Assembly: GCA_963930645.1 (NCBI GenBank) | Contig: OZ005649.1 | Span: forward strand, 42,298,275 to 42,362,274 | Reading direction: 5' to 3' | From: Salticus scenicus | Lineage: Eukaryota; Arthropoda; Arachnida; Araneae; Salticidae | Length of the DNA stretch: 64,000 nt | Shown here: positions 55,220-64,000 of the stretch, one piece after another | How positions within the stretch are numbered: position 1 is the stretch's first letter | How the letters are laid out: the number at the start of each line of letters is the position of its first letter | The notes under the pieces: generated by a model | Seen by the model: only the letters and a program-made list of their open reading frames with translations | Database searches by the model: none | What the model was told of the DNA's origin: nothing | Program-made: the position numbers and the translations under genes

Positions 55220-55609
55220 TTCAAATTCAGTTTTAAACGTCAGCACTTCTTTTTTATTATTATCGGAAAATTTTAATACATTTTCAAATTATATTTTTGT
55301 AACAATTTTTACTGATTAAATAAAATAAAATCTTCCATTAAAATTTTCCGATAGACAAAAAATGTGAAAGTTGCCAACTATTCTTACATAGTTTTTTAAA
55401 AAAATAATAATGTTGGACAGACAAAATATCTATTTACATCCGTAGCATTGTTAGTAAAAGCCCCTTTCTCACACCACTATTTTTAAAGGGTAATTTTCTT
55501 GTTATATATTCATAGTTACACAATTCAGAAAATTACTCTACAAAAAAAGGTGTGGAATGAAGGTGGGATTTAACACTGCTGTGGAGAAAAGTAGAAATGT
55601 TGGCAGTTG
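55187..55609. mobile_element. Poly(A), CCAACTTTTA-type MITE and a CCCCTTTCTCACACC MITE
   Basis: A run about 55187-55217. About 55240-55380 is a short inverted-repeat element (TATCGGAAAATTTTAAT against ATTAAAATTTTCCGATA). From about 55433 to 55609, GTAGCATTGTTAGTAAAAGC through AATGTTGGCAGTTGTG is a MITE of the CCCGCC group, its left end unclear. Confidence 0.6.
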
Positions 55610-56721
55610 TGATAAAACCATTTCATTACGAAACAAATGTATATATAAACGTCACGGCATACTTCAAAGTTTTTGTTTCTCATATTCTATTTAACTTAAA
55701 TCACTTCTTTCTCAACCATCAGGAATATATTAGGTTGCATAATATCGCGTTTCTTTATAGAAACAGAACATTAAAACAGTGTAAATTTGCATAGTAATAG
55801 AAATTCTAACTCCAATGCCTTCCCCGTAATTCATGCTTCCTTTATCACCTGCAGCTAATCTAATATTAAAATTCACGCTGTCTTTCCCCTGCTAGAATTC
55901 TGATAACATCGAGTATTTGTAAGATAAATTTTGACGCGGTTGTTTCGAAGGCTGTCATGAACATTTCTTATGTATTTTCTTACAATATGTCATCTGTTTA
56001 TGTCTTTTAGGAAAGTGTTTTAGTAATGTAAACAAAATAATTATGTGATGATGCAAACTGATTTCAATAGAATTTTTTTTTTGTCTTTGAAATTTAATTT
56101 GAATGCTATTATATGCGATTTTCAAGAATGATAAATAACAAAAGAACATTTACGGATAGGATTAATTAAATCGCTTGATGATTTAATTTAAAGTTAATAA
56201 CATATGTTTTAATTTTTAAATTTCAATGTTCATCCTAACAAACGTGTTGTTAATTTTTTAATAAAAATAAGATGATGAATAGAATTTTAATAAATTTATT
56301 TTGTTTTTAACAATGGTGAAAATTGTGAAATATATTTAAAATTTTCTGAATTATTTATCGAATGTATTTTGATAGATAATATTTTTTATTGTGATTTTTT
56401 ATATTTCGAAGAGTTACATGTGTATTTGTTTGAAAGATTTTTTACAAAAAGTTTTACCCGATAAAGCATTTTAAAATCTAAATTGAAAATAAATAAATAA
56501 ATAAATAAGACACAGAGTTCGTGTCCTCTTCATAAAAAGTATAAAATTAGTACATACAAATAACATAAAACAAATAAAAACAAATAAAAACAAAACAAAT
56601 TATGAAACAAAATAACAAAGTAAAAAAAATAAAATGAAATTTTTAGTTGTTTACGAAAGGAAACGCGTAGTATAAAACTGTACATAACTTCGTAGATTGT
56701 AAATGTTTAATGCAGAATCGA
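55610..56721. other. AT-rich DNA, no gene seen
   Basis: (AAAT)n at about 56489-56508 and an (AAATAAAAAC)n-like tract at 56560-56600. The minus frame 55955-56149 has no domain. Confidence 0.5.
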
Positions 56722-57012
56722 AGTTTTAACGTTTACTGTAAAAAATAGTTTTTTAAAAATGAGCTAAATTGTCTCAAAATAGCTCCGAAACAATATATAC
56801 TTAAATTTGAAAACCCATGTACTCATTTTTGAGTATATTGATATGCTCAAAAATGGGATTGACCAATAAGAATCCCAATATCCCCCTGTTTGACATGCCA
56901 ATATACTCAAAAATGGGAACATGGGTTTTCAAATTTAAGTATATATTGTTTCGGAGCTATTTTGAGACAATTCAGCTCATTTTTAAGAAACCATTTCGTA
57001 CAGTGTTGCTTT
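56722..57012. mobile_element. Palindromic element with ~110-bp arms
   Basis: The arm ATAGCTCCGAAACAATATAT, then ACTTAAATTTGAAAACCCATG and TCATTTTTGAGTATATTG, is mirrored on the right. Symmetry extends out through AAAAATGAGCT to GTTTACTGTA/CACTGTACG and TTTTAACG/GCTTTAAC. The centre is about 56870. A diverged relative lies at 46411. Confidence 0.85.
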
Positions 57013-57062
57013 AACAGAATCGTTTTTAACGTTGGCTGTACATTTTTAAAAATGTCCTTCTA

Positions 57063-57250
57063 ACAGGCGAGAGGTTTTGCTCTATAAGTTGATAGACGGT
57101 AAGTACTGGGTTCGAAACCATATTGTACTAGTCGGCAGAGTCTTCCGCGGTCTTCTGCGGTTTTCTCTGAAACTTACCTGAATACGAGATAGTATCCTTT
57201 AGAAAAGGCCCCCACTAAGGATAGTTCTTGAATTCCATGACTCTAAATTA
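57063..57250 (+). mobile_element. tRNA-derived SINE (diverged)
   Basis: A pol III B-box-like GGGTTCGAAACCA lies at 57108-57120, about 40 bases after a weak A-box-like stretch. A body with GTCTTCTGCGGTTTTCTC and ACTTACCTGAATACGAG follows. The body is related to the copy at 61130. Confidence 0.7.
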
Positions 57251-58055
57251 GACGATCGGCCTAAACACACACATTTGAGTCTTATAAAATTACGCATTTA
57301 ATTTCACAAACACACATTTTAAAAACTAGCCTAAAAAAATCAATTGAACTTCTTTTGTAGATAGTATTTCTGTCAAAAATAAGATTCAAGCTTTTTAATA
57401 AATTTAAAAAGTATTTTCAATAAAACGAAATATATTCCAATTTGGATGATTAACTTGTTGATGGATTTAGTTTTTTAAAAATGTTAGTTTCTGAAAACAT
57501 TAATACTTATCTATTAAAAAAGAGAAGTTAAATAATAATAATAATAATAAACCTGTTAATGTTGTAATCTATTAATGTTAAAAAAAAAAAAAAAAGAAGA
57601 AAGAAAAGAAAAGAAAAAAGAAAAATGAGAAACTTTTTTTTTTCTACAGTACTGACGTCATACTTATAGTGATATTTTATTTCTAAGTAAAATATATATT
57701 CAACAAAACTTACGAATTCTTCCAATACATTAATTATGCTTCATTTTAACCAAAAATATACCCTTGAATTATTTTACTTGATTTTAATAAGCATATTTAG
57801 TAAATTTTGAGTACTGATTTATTTATTTATTTTTTAATCATGTTAAAAAATAATAAATGAATAAATCAAGGCTTAAAAAATGTGATGTTTTGAAATGCCT
57901 TGAATTTATTGCAATATTAAACAAGAACGAAAAATCATGTGGTACGCATTGATTATTAACACTTTCCAGCAGTACGTACTTGTTGTATCATATAACTTTC
58001 ACTGTTCTTTGTCTACGTTATAACACAGCTGATAGACAGAAGCATTGAAAGGCAC
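57251..58055. other. AT-rich DNA, no gene seen
   Basis: (AAT)n 57533-57550 and purine-rich A/G tract 57578-57630. The minus frame 57528-57725 is low complexity. Confidence 0.5.
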
Positions 58056-59010
58056 ACATATAGACTAATTGAATTCCTAATCCCTCTTAAATACTGTTGG
58101 AAATTGTTAAAAATGCTTAACACAAAAGAAAATGCAGGCCTTAAATTCTAATTGCAACCTTTAATGTACCTGAATATTTTAGTATAACCCTATAAATCGG
58201 AAGATTAACCATATCATACTCAATAAAAAAAAATTTATTTTAGCATATTAACAATAAATGTCAATTTCTTTATGATTTTACAGTAGAAAGTTATTTAAAC
58301 GTGATTTATTAAATGTCTCCCATGAAACGTAATGCATTGGTATTTTTTGAGTGTCCGTGTACATAAAGAGGTTGGACAGGACCAATTAATGTCATTTTAA
58401 ATAGATAACACTCCGCAGTGAACTTGAATATCATGTATCATTTTTTAAATTTCTGAAAATATTTACGGATGCTGGGGGCGGGTAGACAGACAGATGGACA
58501 GTTAGAACAAGATACACAAACTGAAATCATATTCACGCTTAAAAATTGTTAGAAAGAGTTAAAAACGCTTAATCTAAACAAAAATGCAATTCCAGCAAAT
58601 TTCCAATAAAAGTCTTCAGTGTAACTAAATATTTTTGTGTGGCCCTCTAAATCTAATATTATTCACACTATATTCTATAGAAAGCATTCTTTTGTGGATA
58701 TAAATAACCTATTTCAATTTCGTTAAGATTTCTGCAAAGTAAAGTTATTAAATTTAGGTTTATAGAACTATCTCTCATGGATTACAATGTTATGGAACAC
58801 TTTTGGGTGTGCTTGTACACAAACCAATGGTGGTATTTATTCCATTTTCAATAGGGGACATCCGATAGTGAATTTGAATAACATATACCAGTTTCAACAA
58901 ATTCCATTAATATTTACGGAGTTTAAGCTCGGACAAACAGACAATCCGAAGTCATTAACACTTTTCAACCTTGTTGGAAAGTGTAAAAAAAAAAAAAAAA
59001 AAAAAAAAGT
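58056..59010 (+). repeat. Tandem interspersed repeat, two diverged units of ~455 bp
   Basis: Matching landmarks are CTTAACACAAAAGAAAATGC/CTTAATCTAAACAAAAATGC (58117, 58568), TCTCCCATG/TCTCTCATG (58315, 58772) and AATATTTACGGA (58458, 58911). The array ends in an A run at 58984-59008. Inverse copies lie at 46.6-47.8 kb. No coding frame common to both units. Confidence 0.75.
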
Positions 59011-59668
59011 TTGATTGAAGGATTTTAGATTCAGAGACTGATTTAAAAAAAAATGGAAATGAAGACATTGAATTAGAAACTTTTTAATTCCCTAAAACTT
59101 TCTGACTTTTTCTGTAATTTGTTAACGGAAATTAAGCTAGGTTTTTTTTTTTTTTTTTAATAATTTAGAAGTATTTTTCTTTCTTTTTCTTTATTGCCAA
59201 GACTATGCTTTCTTTTTACGAAAATTTATATGAAAACAAAGAATTATTTAAAATAAGATGTATGTAATGAATAATAACGAAAAAAAAAAAATATGATTAG
59301 CATAATAACGAAGATTATTTAAGTGCTTTGGTATCTTATGAATTTAAAAATGAAATGAAAATCTTCCTTATTAACAGATTTAAATTTTTGAAAAAAAAAT
59401 ATAATAAGTAAAGTATACATGCATTAGCTGAACTTTGCTTTCTAGAGTCTAACCTATTTCAGAAATTATACATACAAATGAAAGGTTTTTCTTCTCATTC
59501 CAATTTGGTTTTTTGAAAGATGATAAGAAATTTGAAGAAGATAACAATTAAATTAAAACAAAAAAAAATTTTTTTTCACTTTTTACATTTTATTTTTTGT
59601 AAAAATGTCTGCCAATAGATTTTTCATTGTAAGTCACACATTGGAACATTTCTGTTTTACATTACATT
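59011..59668. other. AT-rich DNA, no gene seen
   Basis: T run about 59141-59158. Nothing coding. Confidence 0.5.
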
Positions 59669-59867
59669 TTAAGGGGGCATACGACCTTTAAACGTGAAAT
59701 ATAGACAAGAAAAATCACCAGCTTTTACATTTAATTTCTCAGAATGTATATGCTCTATGACCATAATTTTTTTACTGGCTATAAATAAAATATTATAATT
59801 TAAAAGATACTTTTTATATTCTCATAAAGAAAAAATTGGTTTATTTTTTGTACAGTTTTAAACAATA

Positions 59868-59902
<35 letters not shown>

Positions 59903-60251
59903 TAATATGACCACTTGCGCTTATGATTTCAAACAAAATATATAATGTAATACAAAAAATGAACCATAATAACAAACTACAATACTTTCTCTTTAATCTG
60001 AACCTAAATTTGTTCAAATGTAGGTTAAAAATATATTTAAAAAAAAAAAAAAAAAAAAAAAAAACGTTAAAGATCATTTATTTTTTTAATAAAATATAAA
60101 GCATCACCTACACGAAAAAAAAATGGTGAGGTAAGGAGATACAAATTTAGGTTCAGTTTGTAGAGAATGGACTGCAGTTTGTTATTACATTTGATTTTTT
60201 GCATTACATTATATATTTTGTTTGAAATCATGCACGCAAGTGGTCATATCA

Positions 60252-60288
<37 letters not shown>

Positions 60289-60485
60289 ACTTACTTTTTA
60301 AAACAGTGCAAAAATAAACTTATTTTTTTCTTTATCAGAATATAAAAAATATCTTTTAAATTATAATACTTCAATTTATAGCCAGTAAAAAAATTATCGT
60401 CATAGAGCAAATACATTCTGAGAAATTAAATGTAAAAGATGATGATTGAATATTTTCCACTTTTAAAGGTCGTATGTCCCCTTAA
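59669..60485. mobile_element. Giant TTAA-flanked palindromic element, ~350-bp arms
   Basis: TTAA at 59669-59672 and 60482-60485; termini GGGGGCATACGACCTTTAAA and TTTAAAGGTCGTATGTCCCC. The arms mirror each other inward through ATGACCACTTGCG and AAACAAAATATATAATGTAA to CTGAACCTAAATTTGT, leaving a loop of about 120 bp with an A run (60039-60063). T and A runs (59872-59899, 60256-60286) are arm partners. Non-coding. Confidence 0.9.
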
Positions 60486-60493
60486 AATTAATC

Positions 60494-60646
60494 CAGGGGT
60501 GTTTGTGTTCCGGGTTTTTTATTTTATTTTCCACCAGCAATTACAACTTGTAATTTTGGTTATAGTTAATTGCTGAACTTTACTAGAAAACATAATTTCA
60601 CTTTTAAAAAATTCTGGTTGCAAAATCCGGGGACACAAACACCCCG
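60494..60646. mobile_element. hAT-like MITE (CAGGGGTGTTTGTGT)
   Basis: CAGGGGTGTTTGTGTTCCGG at the left, CCGGGGACACAAACACCCCG at the right; TTAATC on both sides. A further inner inverted pair (TTACAACTTGTAATTTTGG) is weak. Confidence 0.85.
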
Positions 60647-61310
60647 GTTAATCTTTATCCTATTTATCATTACCCCCCCCCCCCACCAATAAAAAAAAAA
60701 GTGCTGTAACAACACAATAAATAATTAAAAAAAGTAGCAAAAAACAGTTTGAAAAAAATCCTTCTATTTGACTGACACTAACATGCGCTGTTAACTGCCA
60801 ACTCGTCCGTCTTTTCCAGGTGACTTTACGCCAGAAATTTATTTTTACAATAATTTTTTGATTTTTTTTATCGTCGGAAAAAAAAAAAAAATTGCAAACA
60901 CACTCATGACTCGAAGTCTTCACCCTTTCTATTTTTCTGGATACTTTCTGCCCACCAATGACAGATACTGCTTCCAAATTTAGGAAATTTTTTATTCAAT
61001 TCTCACCAATAATTTTTAGAAGTGATAATTGATATAGATAATCGCCGATTAATTTTTGATATGTTTAGGTAACCGTTACAATTAAAATTTAGTGTATATT
61101 GAACAAAAAAAGTCCGTGAATGTGGCAACATTGGTGGTTGATAGGTTGTGCGCTCAAAGCTGGCTGACGGGAAATATTGGGTTCGAACCCAGGTTGCGTT
61201 CATTGGCCTCACATTTCGAAGTTTTCGTGATTTTCTCCGACATACGCTTGAACACAGGCTAGCCATTAGAAGGGCATCTAAATTTTGACCCATGTTCTTA
61301 ATGTAGACAC
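60647..61310. other. C-rich tract, degraded MITE and SINE region
   Basis: C12 run at 60673-60685. 60985-61128 holds the module TATTCAATTCTCACCAATAA with a matching inverse arm, ends unclear. The minus frame at 60660-60977 covers the C run and has no known domain. Confidence 0.5.
61130..61305 (+). mobile_element. tRNA-derived SINE
   Basis: B box GGGTTCGAACCCA at 61179-61191 is an exact pol III consensus. The body carries CGTGATTTTCTCCGACATAC and GCTTGAACACAGGCTAG, parallel to the 57-kb copy. Because the 5' tRNA part does not fold as a complete tRNA, I call a SINE, not a tRNA gene. Confidence 0.8.
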
Positions 61311-61494
61311 ACAGTTGCCAATAATTTAATTTATTCCAGAACAAAGCCACGCCTTTATTTCGCACCACTTAGTATAGAATATTTTTTTTAAAATATATAA
61401 CTGCGATAAAAAAAGAAAAAATTTCTATTAGAGAAAAAGTTGTATGAAAAAAAGGCGGGACTGAAAATACTCCGAAATTAATTAAAATATTGGT
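61311..61494. mobile_element. hAT-like palindromic MITE, diverged
   Basis: CAGTTGCCAATAATTTAATT at the left, TTAATTAAAATATTGG at the right, with GCCACGCCTTTATTTCGCAC and an AAAGGCGGGACTGAAAATAC inverse block. Confidence 0.75.
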
Positions 61495-62062
61495 ACTTCC
61501 GCCTCAAACCGAATACCAATATCAGGACACTTTCTTGGAAGTAAAAGTTTTAATATTTGTTTAAAAAAAAATTTTATATACAATAATCTATACCTTATTT
61601 AATCACACCTCATGATATATATATAGTAAAGATTTCTGTATAAAAATAAATAAATAAATAAATAAATAAAATAAAATAAAATAAAATAAAATAAATAAAT
61701 AAAAGCCAAAGAATTTCCATAGCCTCCTAAACTAAATGCCTGTCTCGTGGCTCGGTAGCTTGGCAACAGTTGAAGCGGTAGACAGCGCCACCTGGTACAG
61801 ATTGTGCGACTTATTTATTTGACTGTCACCAATAATTTTGAGAAGTAATATATGATATATGCAATAGACGTTTCTTCCATTCTATTCGCCTTTTATATAA
61901 ATTATATCCCACTTTTAAAAAAAATTTGGTGTCTGTTGAATAAAAAAGACAAGCTATCTGTACCAGGTGCCGCTTTCTACCGCTTCAACTGTTGATTAGG
62001 ACGCTGTAGTATTTCATTCGTGAAAGTGTCCTGAAGAATGGGCGGAGACTTTGAGCTTTGCA
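61495..62062. mobile_element. MITE (TCCGCC...CAGGACACTTTC) opened by another MITE
   Basis: Left ATCAGGACACTTTC, right GAAAGTGTCCTGAAGAATGG then GCGGAGAC. Between them lie an (AAAT)n tract (about 61643-61703) and the 61718-62010 element. Confidence 0.65.
61718..62010. mobile_element. MITE, CATAGC...GGCTCGG family, right arm shortened
   Basis: CATAGCCTCCTAAACTAAAT at the left and CTACCGCTTCAACTGTTG at the right. The terminal ~45 bp of the right arm is deleted. Confidence 0.8.
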
Positions 62063-62092
62063 TTTTTACCAACATTCTAATTAATATCTCGT

Positions 62093-62240
62093 GCATTAAA
62101 ACCCGAATAAACTACTATGTCAGAAACGCCAAAGAAAAATATTTGAGATGCATACAGCTGTTTCGGTAGCCTTAAGCGTACCGTCTTCAGTGCAAATAGT
62201 AGTTTATTCGGGTTTTAATATTCCAACGCCAAGTCTCCTG
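62093..62240 (-). mobile_element. Short retroelement-like insert with 24-bp inverted ends
   Basis: ATTAAAACCCGAATAAACTA lies at 62095 and its inverse ends at 62219. The 12-bp target duplication with one mismatch is longer than DNA transposons normally make, and fits target-primed insertion. Contains the hammerhead-like motif on the minus strand. Confidence 0.65.
62140..62198 (-). ncRNA. Hammerhead-ribozyme-like motif
   Basis: Minus strand, 5' to 3': TATTTGCA (stem I), core CTGAAGA (62190-62184), a bulged C, GGTA and TACC (stem II, 10-base loop CGCTTAAGGC), and core GAAA (62164-62161). The last A of the core then opens stem III, ACAG paired with CTGT. The cleavage triplet is GTA (A at 62153), followed by TGCA of stem I, with AAATA pairing TATTT after a 4-base bulge. 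The order and spacing fit a type I hammerhead with a loop-less stem III, as in ribozymes of Penelope-like elements that act as dimers. The bulged base at position 10.1 is a departure that could weaken cleavage. Activity is not shown. Confidence 0.5.
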
Positions 62241-62286
62241 TTATTATCTCGTAGCATTGTCAGTACCGACCTTTTTTCCCCAAATC

Positions 62287-62319
<33 letters not shown>

Positions 62320-62456
62320 CGGAAAGTATTTCTCTTTTTACTTAATTTTAACTACATTTTAGAATACATAAGAGTGAAGAATTAAAACAGGGGCGTGCGA
62401 AAAAAAGCGGATACTAACAATGCTGTGAAAAATTAATGAATATTGGCAGGTGCGAA

Positions 62457-63425
62457 CAGATATCTATTTAATAATTGTGGCAATAAATCCTATTTAAAAA
62501 TTCAAAACGTAGGTAACTATGTGCTATGCTATTACTCTATTAAAAAACGAGATTTTCCAGTAAATATAGAAAAATGTTTTTAAAATTAATGTTTGTCGAA
62601 TGATTAATTCATTAAAAATTATATTTTAAATTTTTTAATTATGCAGTAAAGAAACTCAAAAGAAAAGTTTAGACGGTACATTAATTTGCATTCAGTTAAA
62701 TGATAAAATCAATTTCAATCAAATTTCAAAGATTTTATTTCCTGTTCAGTGAAAATATTATTTTATAAAAGATATCATTTAGAAGTTTTAGTCACTCAAG
62801 TTTTCCAATTTAAATATGTAATAATGATAATATCCGATTTAAAGGAAATGTTAAATGACATGCAGAAAAACGAAATTACTTTCTTCGTAGAAAAATTTAT
62901 TTAGATAGTGAAGAATAAATTTCTTCAAAACTATTCAATAAGCAAAACGAAAAATAAATAAATAAATAAATAATAGTAATAAAATTGTATAATTACAGAA
63001 AACGTCTTTTAATGGTTTAGATTTTCAATGGATTTGTTATTAAGTTATTACAAACTTGCAATTCAAAAGACACCGATTTAAAATTTTAGTCATTCATTAA
63101 TTTAAAAATAAATTTAATTAAATTAATTATCTAAAATTGATTTCTAGAGAACTTGAAAAGACATAACTGAAATTGATTTTTCAAACATATTAGTTCAATT
63201 AAAATATTTATTTTTATATTGGAAAACAAATTTTAAGAATTAAAAACTAATTAGTGTATGACATTAAAATAACTACAAAAAGTTTTCTTTGGAATTTCGA
63301 ATGGAATTTAAATTATTTTCTTAGCAATTTTTCGTTGATTTTTATTGGATTTTGTTAAATTTCATATTTTATTAATTTTCTGATTGTAGAATTGAAAAGT
63401 TTTTTGAACATTATTAAAAATTTTA
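62457..63425. other. AT-rich DNA, no gene seen
   Basis: (AAAT)n at about 62953-62971. No frame of note and no bounded repeat. Confidence 0.5.
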
Positions 63426-64000
63426 TTAGGTCGACTCATAAATAATTTCTGATGCAATTTAGTTAAAATTTACACCAGAAAAATTATACAATGAATATAA
63501 GGCTTCAAGAATAGGCTCCTCCCACTGCATTCATTATGTACTGTGTTTGGCCGTTACTTGCTTTGGACCAACGGTCAAAGCATGCATACTGCAAATATTA
63601 ATAAAATTCTTTGAATGTGTAGAATTTTGTATATATATTCGTTTTTAACTTATCAGAATAGCGATCACCTTTTATTTTAATGGAATTATGTAAATATTTG
63701 GAAACATTAGCTTTCAGCCGTCACTGGTATTACTGTACTCATTGGTCTGATTTTATTGAGCGTGTGTCATCTGCCTTAGTATATAATCTGTGGTTCAATT
63801 ATTCTTCTAACAATCGTTTTGTCTGGTGTATGTCTGATTAAACTGTTGCTCCAAACTCCTAAAATGGAGAATGAAAAAGTGCATATTCATCATGTGATGC
63901 TTTGGGAATTCAGACAAGGCAATAGTGCTAAAGCGACAGCTGAAAAAATATGCAATGAATACGGAGAAGGACTAATAAATGATCGTACAGTTAGATATTG
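63426..64000 (+). mobile_element. mariner transposon, 5' part, cut by window edge
   Basis: Starts after a TA (63424-63425) with TTAGGTCGACTCATAAATAA, the TTAGG(T)...-type terminus seen in mariner elements. A leader of about 440 bases precedes the transposase start. The other end lies beyond the window. Confidence 0.8.
63864..64000 (+). CDS. mariner transposase, N-terminus (open at window edge)
   Basis: mariner transposases cut and paste their own element at TA sites using a DDD catalytic triad. The frame starts MENEKVHIHHVMLWEFRQG and continues NSAKATAEKICNEYGEGLI then NDRTVRY, ending mid-codon at the window edge. This is the first helix-turn-helix of the mariner/SETMAR-type DNA-binding domain: a hydrophobic VMLWEF helix, then an NSAKATAEKI helix, then a GEG..NDRTVR segment. 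The ATG is in the usual place, about 20 residues before the NSAKAT helix. No stop or frameshift in 45 codons, unlike every other transposase in this window, so the copy may be young. Whether it is intact depends on sequence outside. Confidence 0.9.
   Translation, partial: MENEKVHIHHVMLWEFRQGNSAKATAEKICNEYGEGLINDRTVRY

Larger units (their letters stand above)
62063..62456. mobile_element. MITE (CCCGCC group) holding a 148-bp retroelement-like insert
   Basis: ACCAACATTCTAATTAATAT at the left and ATTAATGAATATTGGCAGG at the right, with a T run of about 32 (62288-62319) in the left arm. The insert 62093-62240 is flanked by the 12-bp near-identical TTAATATCTCGT and TTATTATCTCGT. Confidence 0.75.

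Noticed and set aside
60660..60977. 105-codon minus-strand frame near the C run
   Set aside because: Ends in poly-Gly from the C run; the charged stretch before it matches no family I know.
61130..61205. tRNA gene (exact B box)
   Set aside because: No complete cloverleaf and a downstream body shared with the 57-kb copy; a SINE fits better.
61003..61368. 121-codon minus-strand frame
   Set aside because: Spans a degraded MITE, a SINE and the edge of another MITE; chance frame.

Overview
This window looks like AT-rich, transposon-dense, non-genic nuclear DNA of an arthropod; a chelicerate such as a spider is plausible but not proven. The reasons are long poly(A/T) and (TA)n tracts, tRNA-derived SINEs, remnants of a Jockey-clade LINE, Tc1, mariner and pogo DNA transposons, and dozens of short elements with terminal inverted repeats (MITEs) lying inside one another. 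I see no bacterial gene structure, no rRNA or tRNA gene, no CRISPR array and no host gene with confirmed exons. Almost all open frames are chance frames or lie inside repeats.

Layout. 0-3.3 kb: a MITE split by a retroelement-like insert, then a large inverted duplication built on a Tc1-like 5' half. 4-10 kb: TTAA-bounded and hAT-like MITEs, one nested in another. 10.7-15.8 kb: two inverted subterminal palindrome arrays flanking a mass of tandem repeats (GC-rich minisatellite, 272-bp and 681-bp direct repeats, a ladder of about 170 bp). 18-25.6 kb: TTAA MITEs, several nested MITE stacks and a non-coding element with pogo-like ends. 27-30.6 kb: ORF1 (gag) of a Jockey LINE, broken by three insertions. 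30.77-31.93 kb: dead Tc1-like transposon. 34.9-39.1 kb: MITEs and a 3.06-kb dead pogo-like transposon. 40.35-42.2 kb: an unclassified inverted-repeat transposon with a 92-codon coding remnant. 43.6-45.6 kb: a three-level nest holding a Jockey reverse-transcriptase fragment. 46-50 kb and 57-59 kb: an older interspersed repeat, tandem at 58 kb. 49.9-51.6 kb: a 1.7-kb element with palindromic ends that encloses a promoter-like segment and a candidate first exon. 52-53.4 kb: an element with TA-flanked inverted ends. 56.7-62.5 kb: palindromic elements, two SINEs, and a MITE holding a 148-bp insert with a hammerhead-ribozyme-like fold. 63.43 kb to the end: the 5' end of a mariner transposon whose transposase frame is still open at the window edge.

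These parts do not form a pathway. They record layered transposition. Target-site duplications can be read for many copies and give the relative order of insertion. The points most worth following are the hammerhead-like motif near 62.17 kb, the palindrome-array elements (10.7/15.8 and 49.9/51.6 kb), one ~35-bp internal module shared by MITEs with different termini, the 92-codon remnant at 41.6-41.9 kb, and the open mariner frame.
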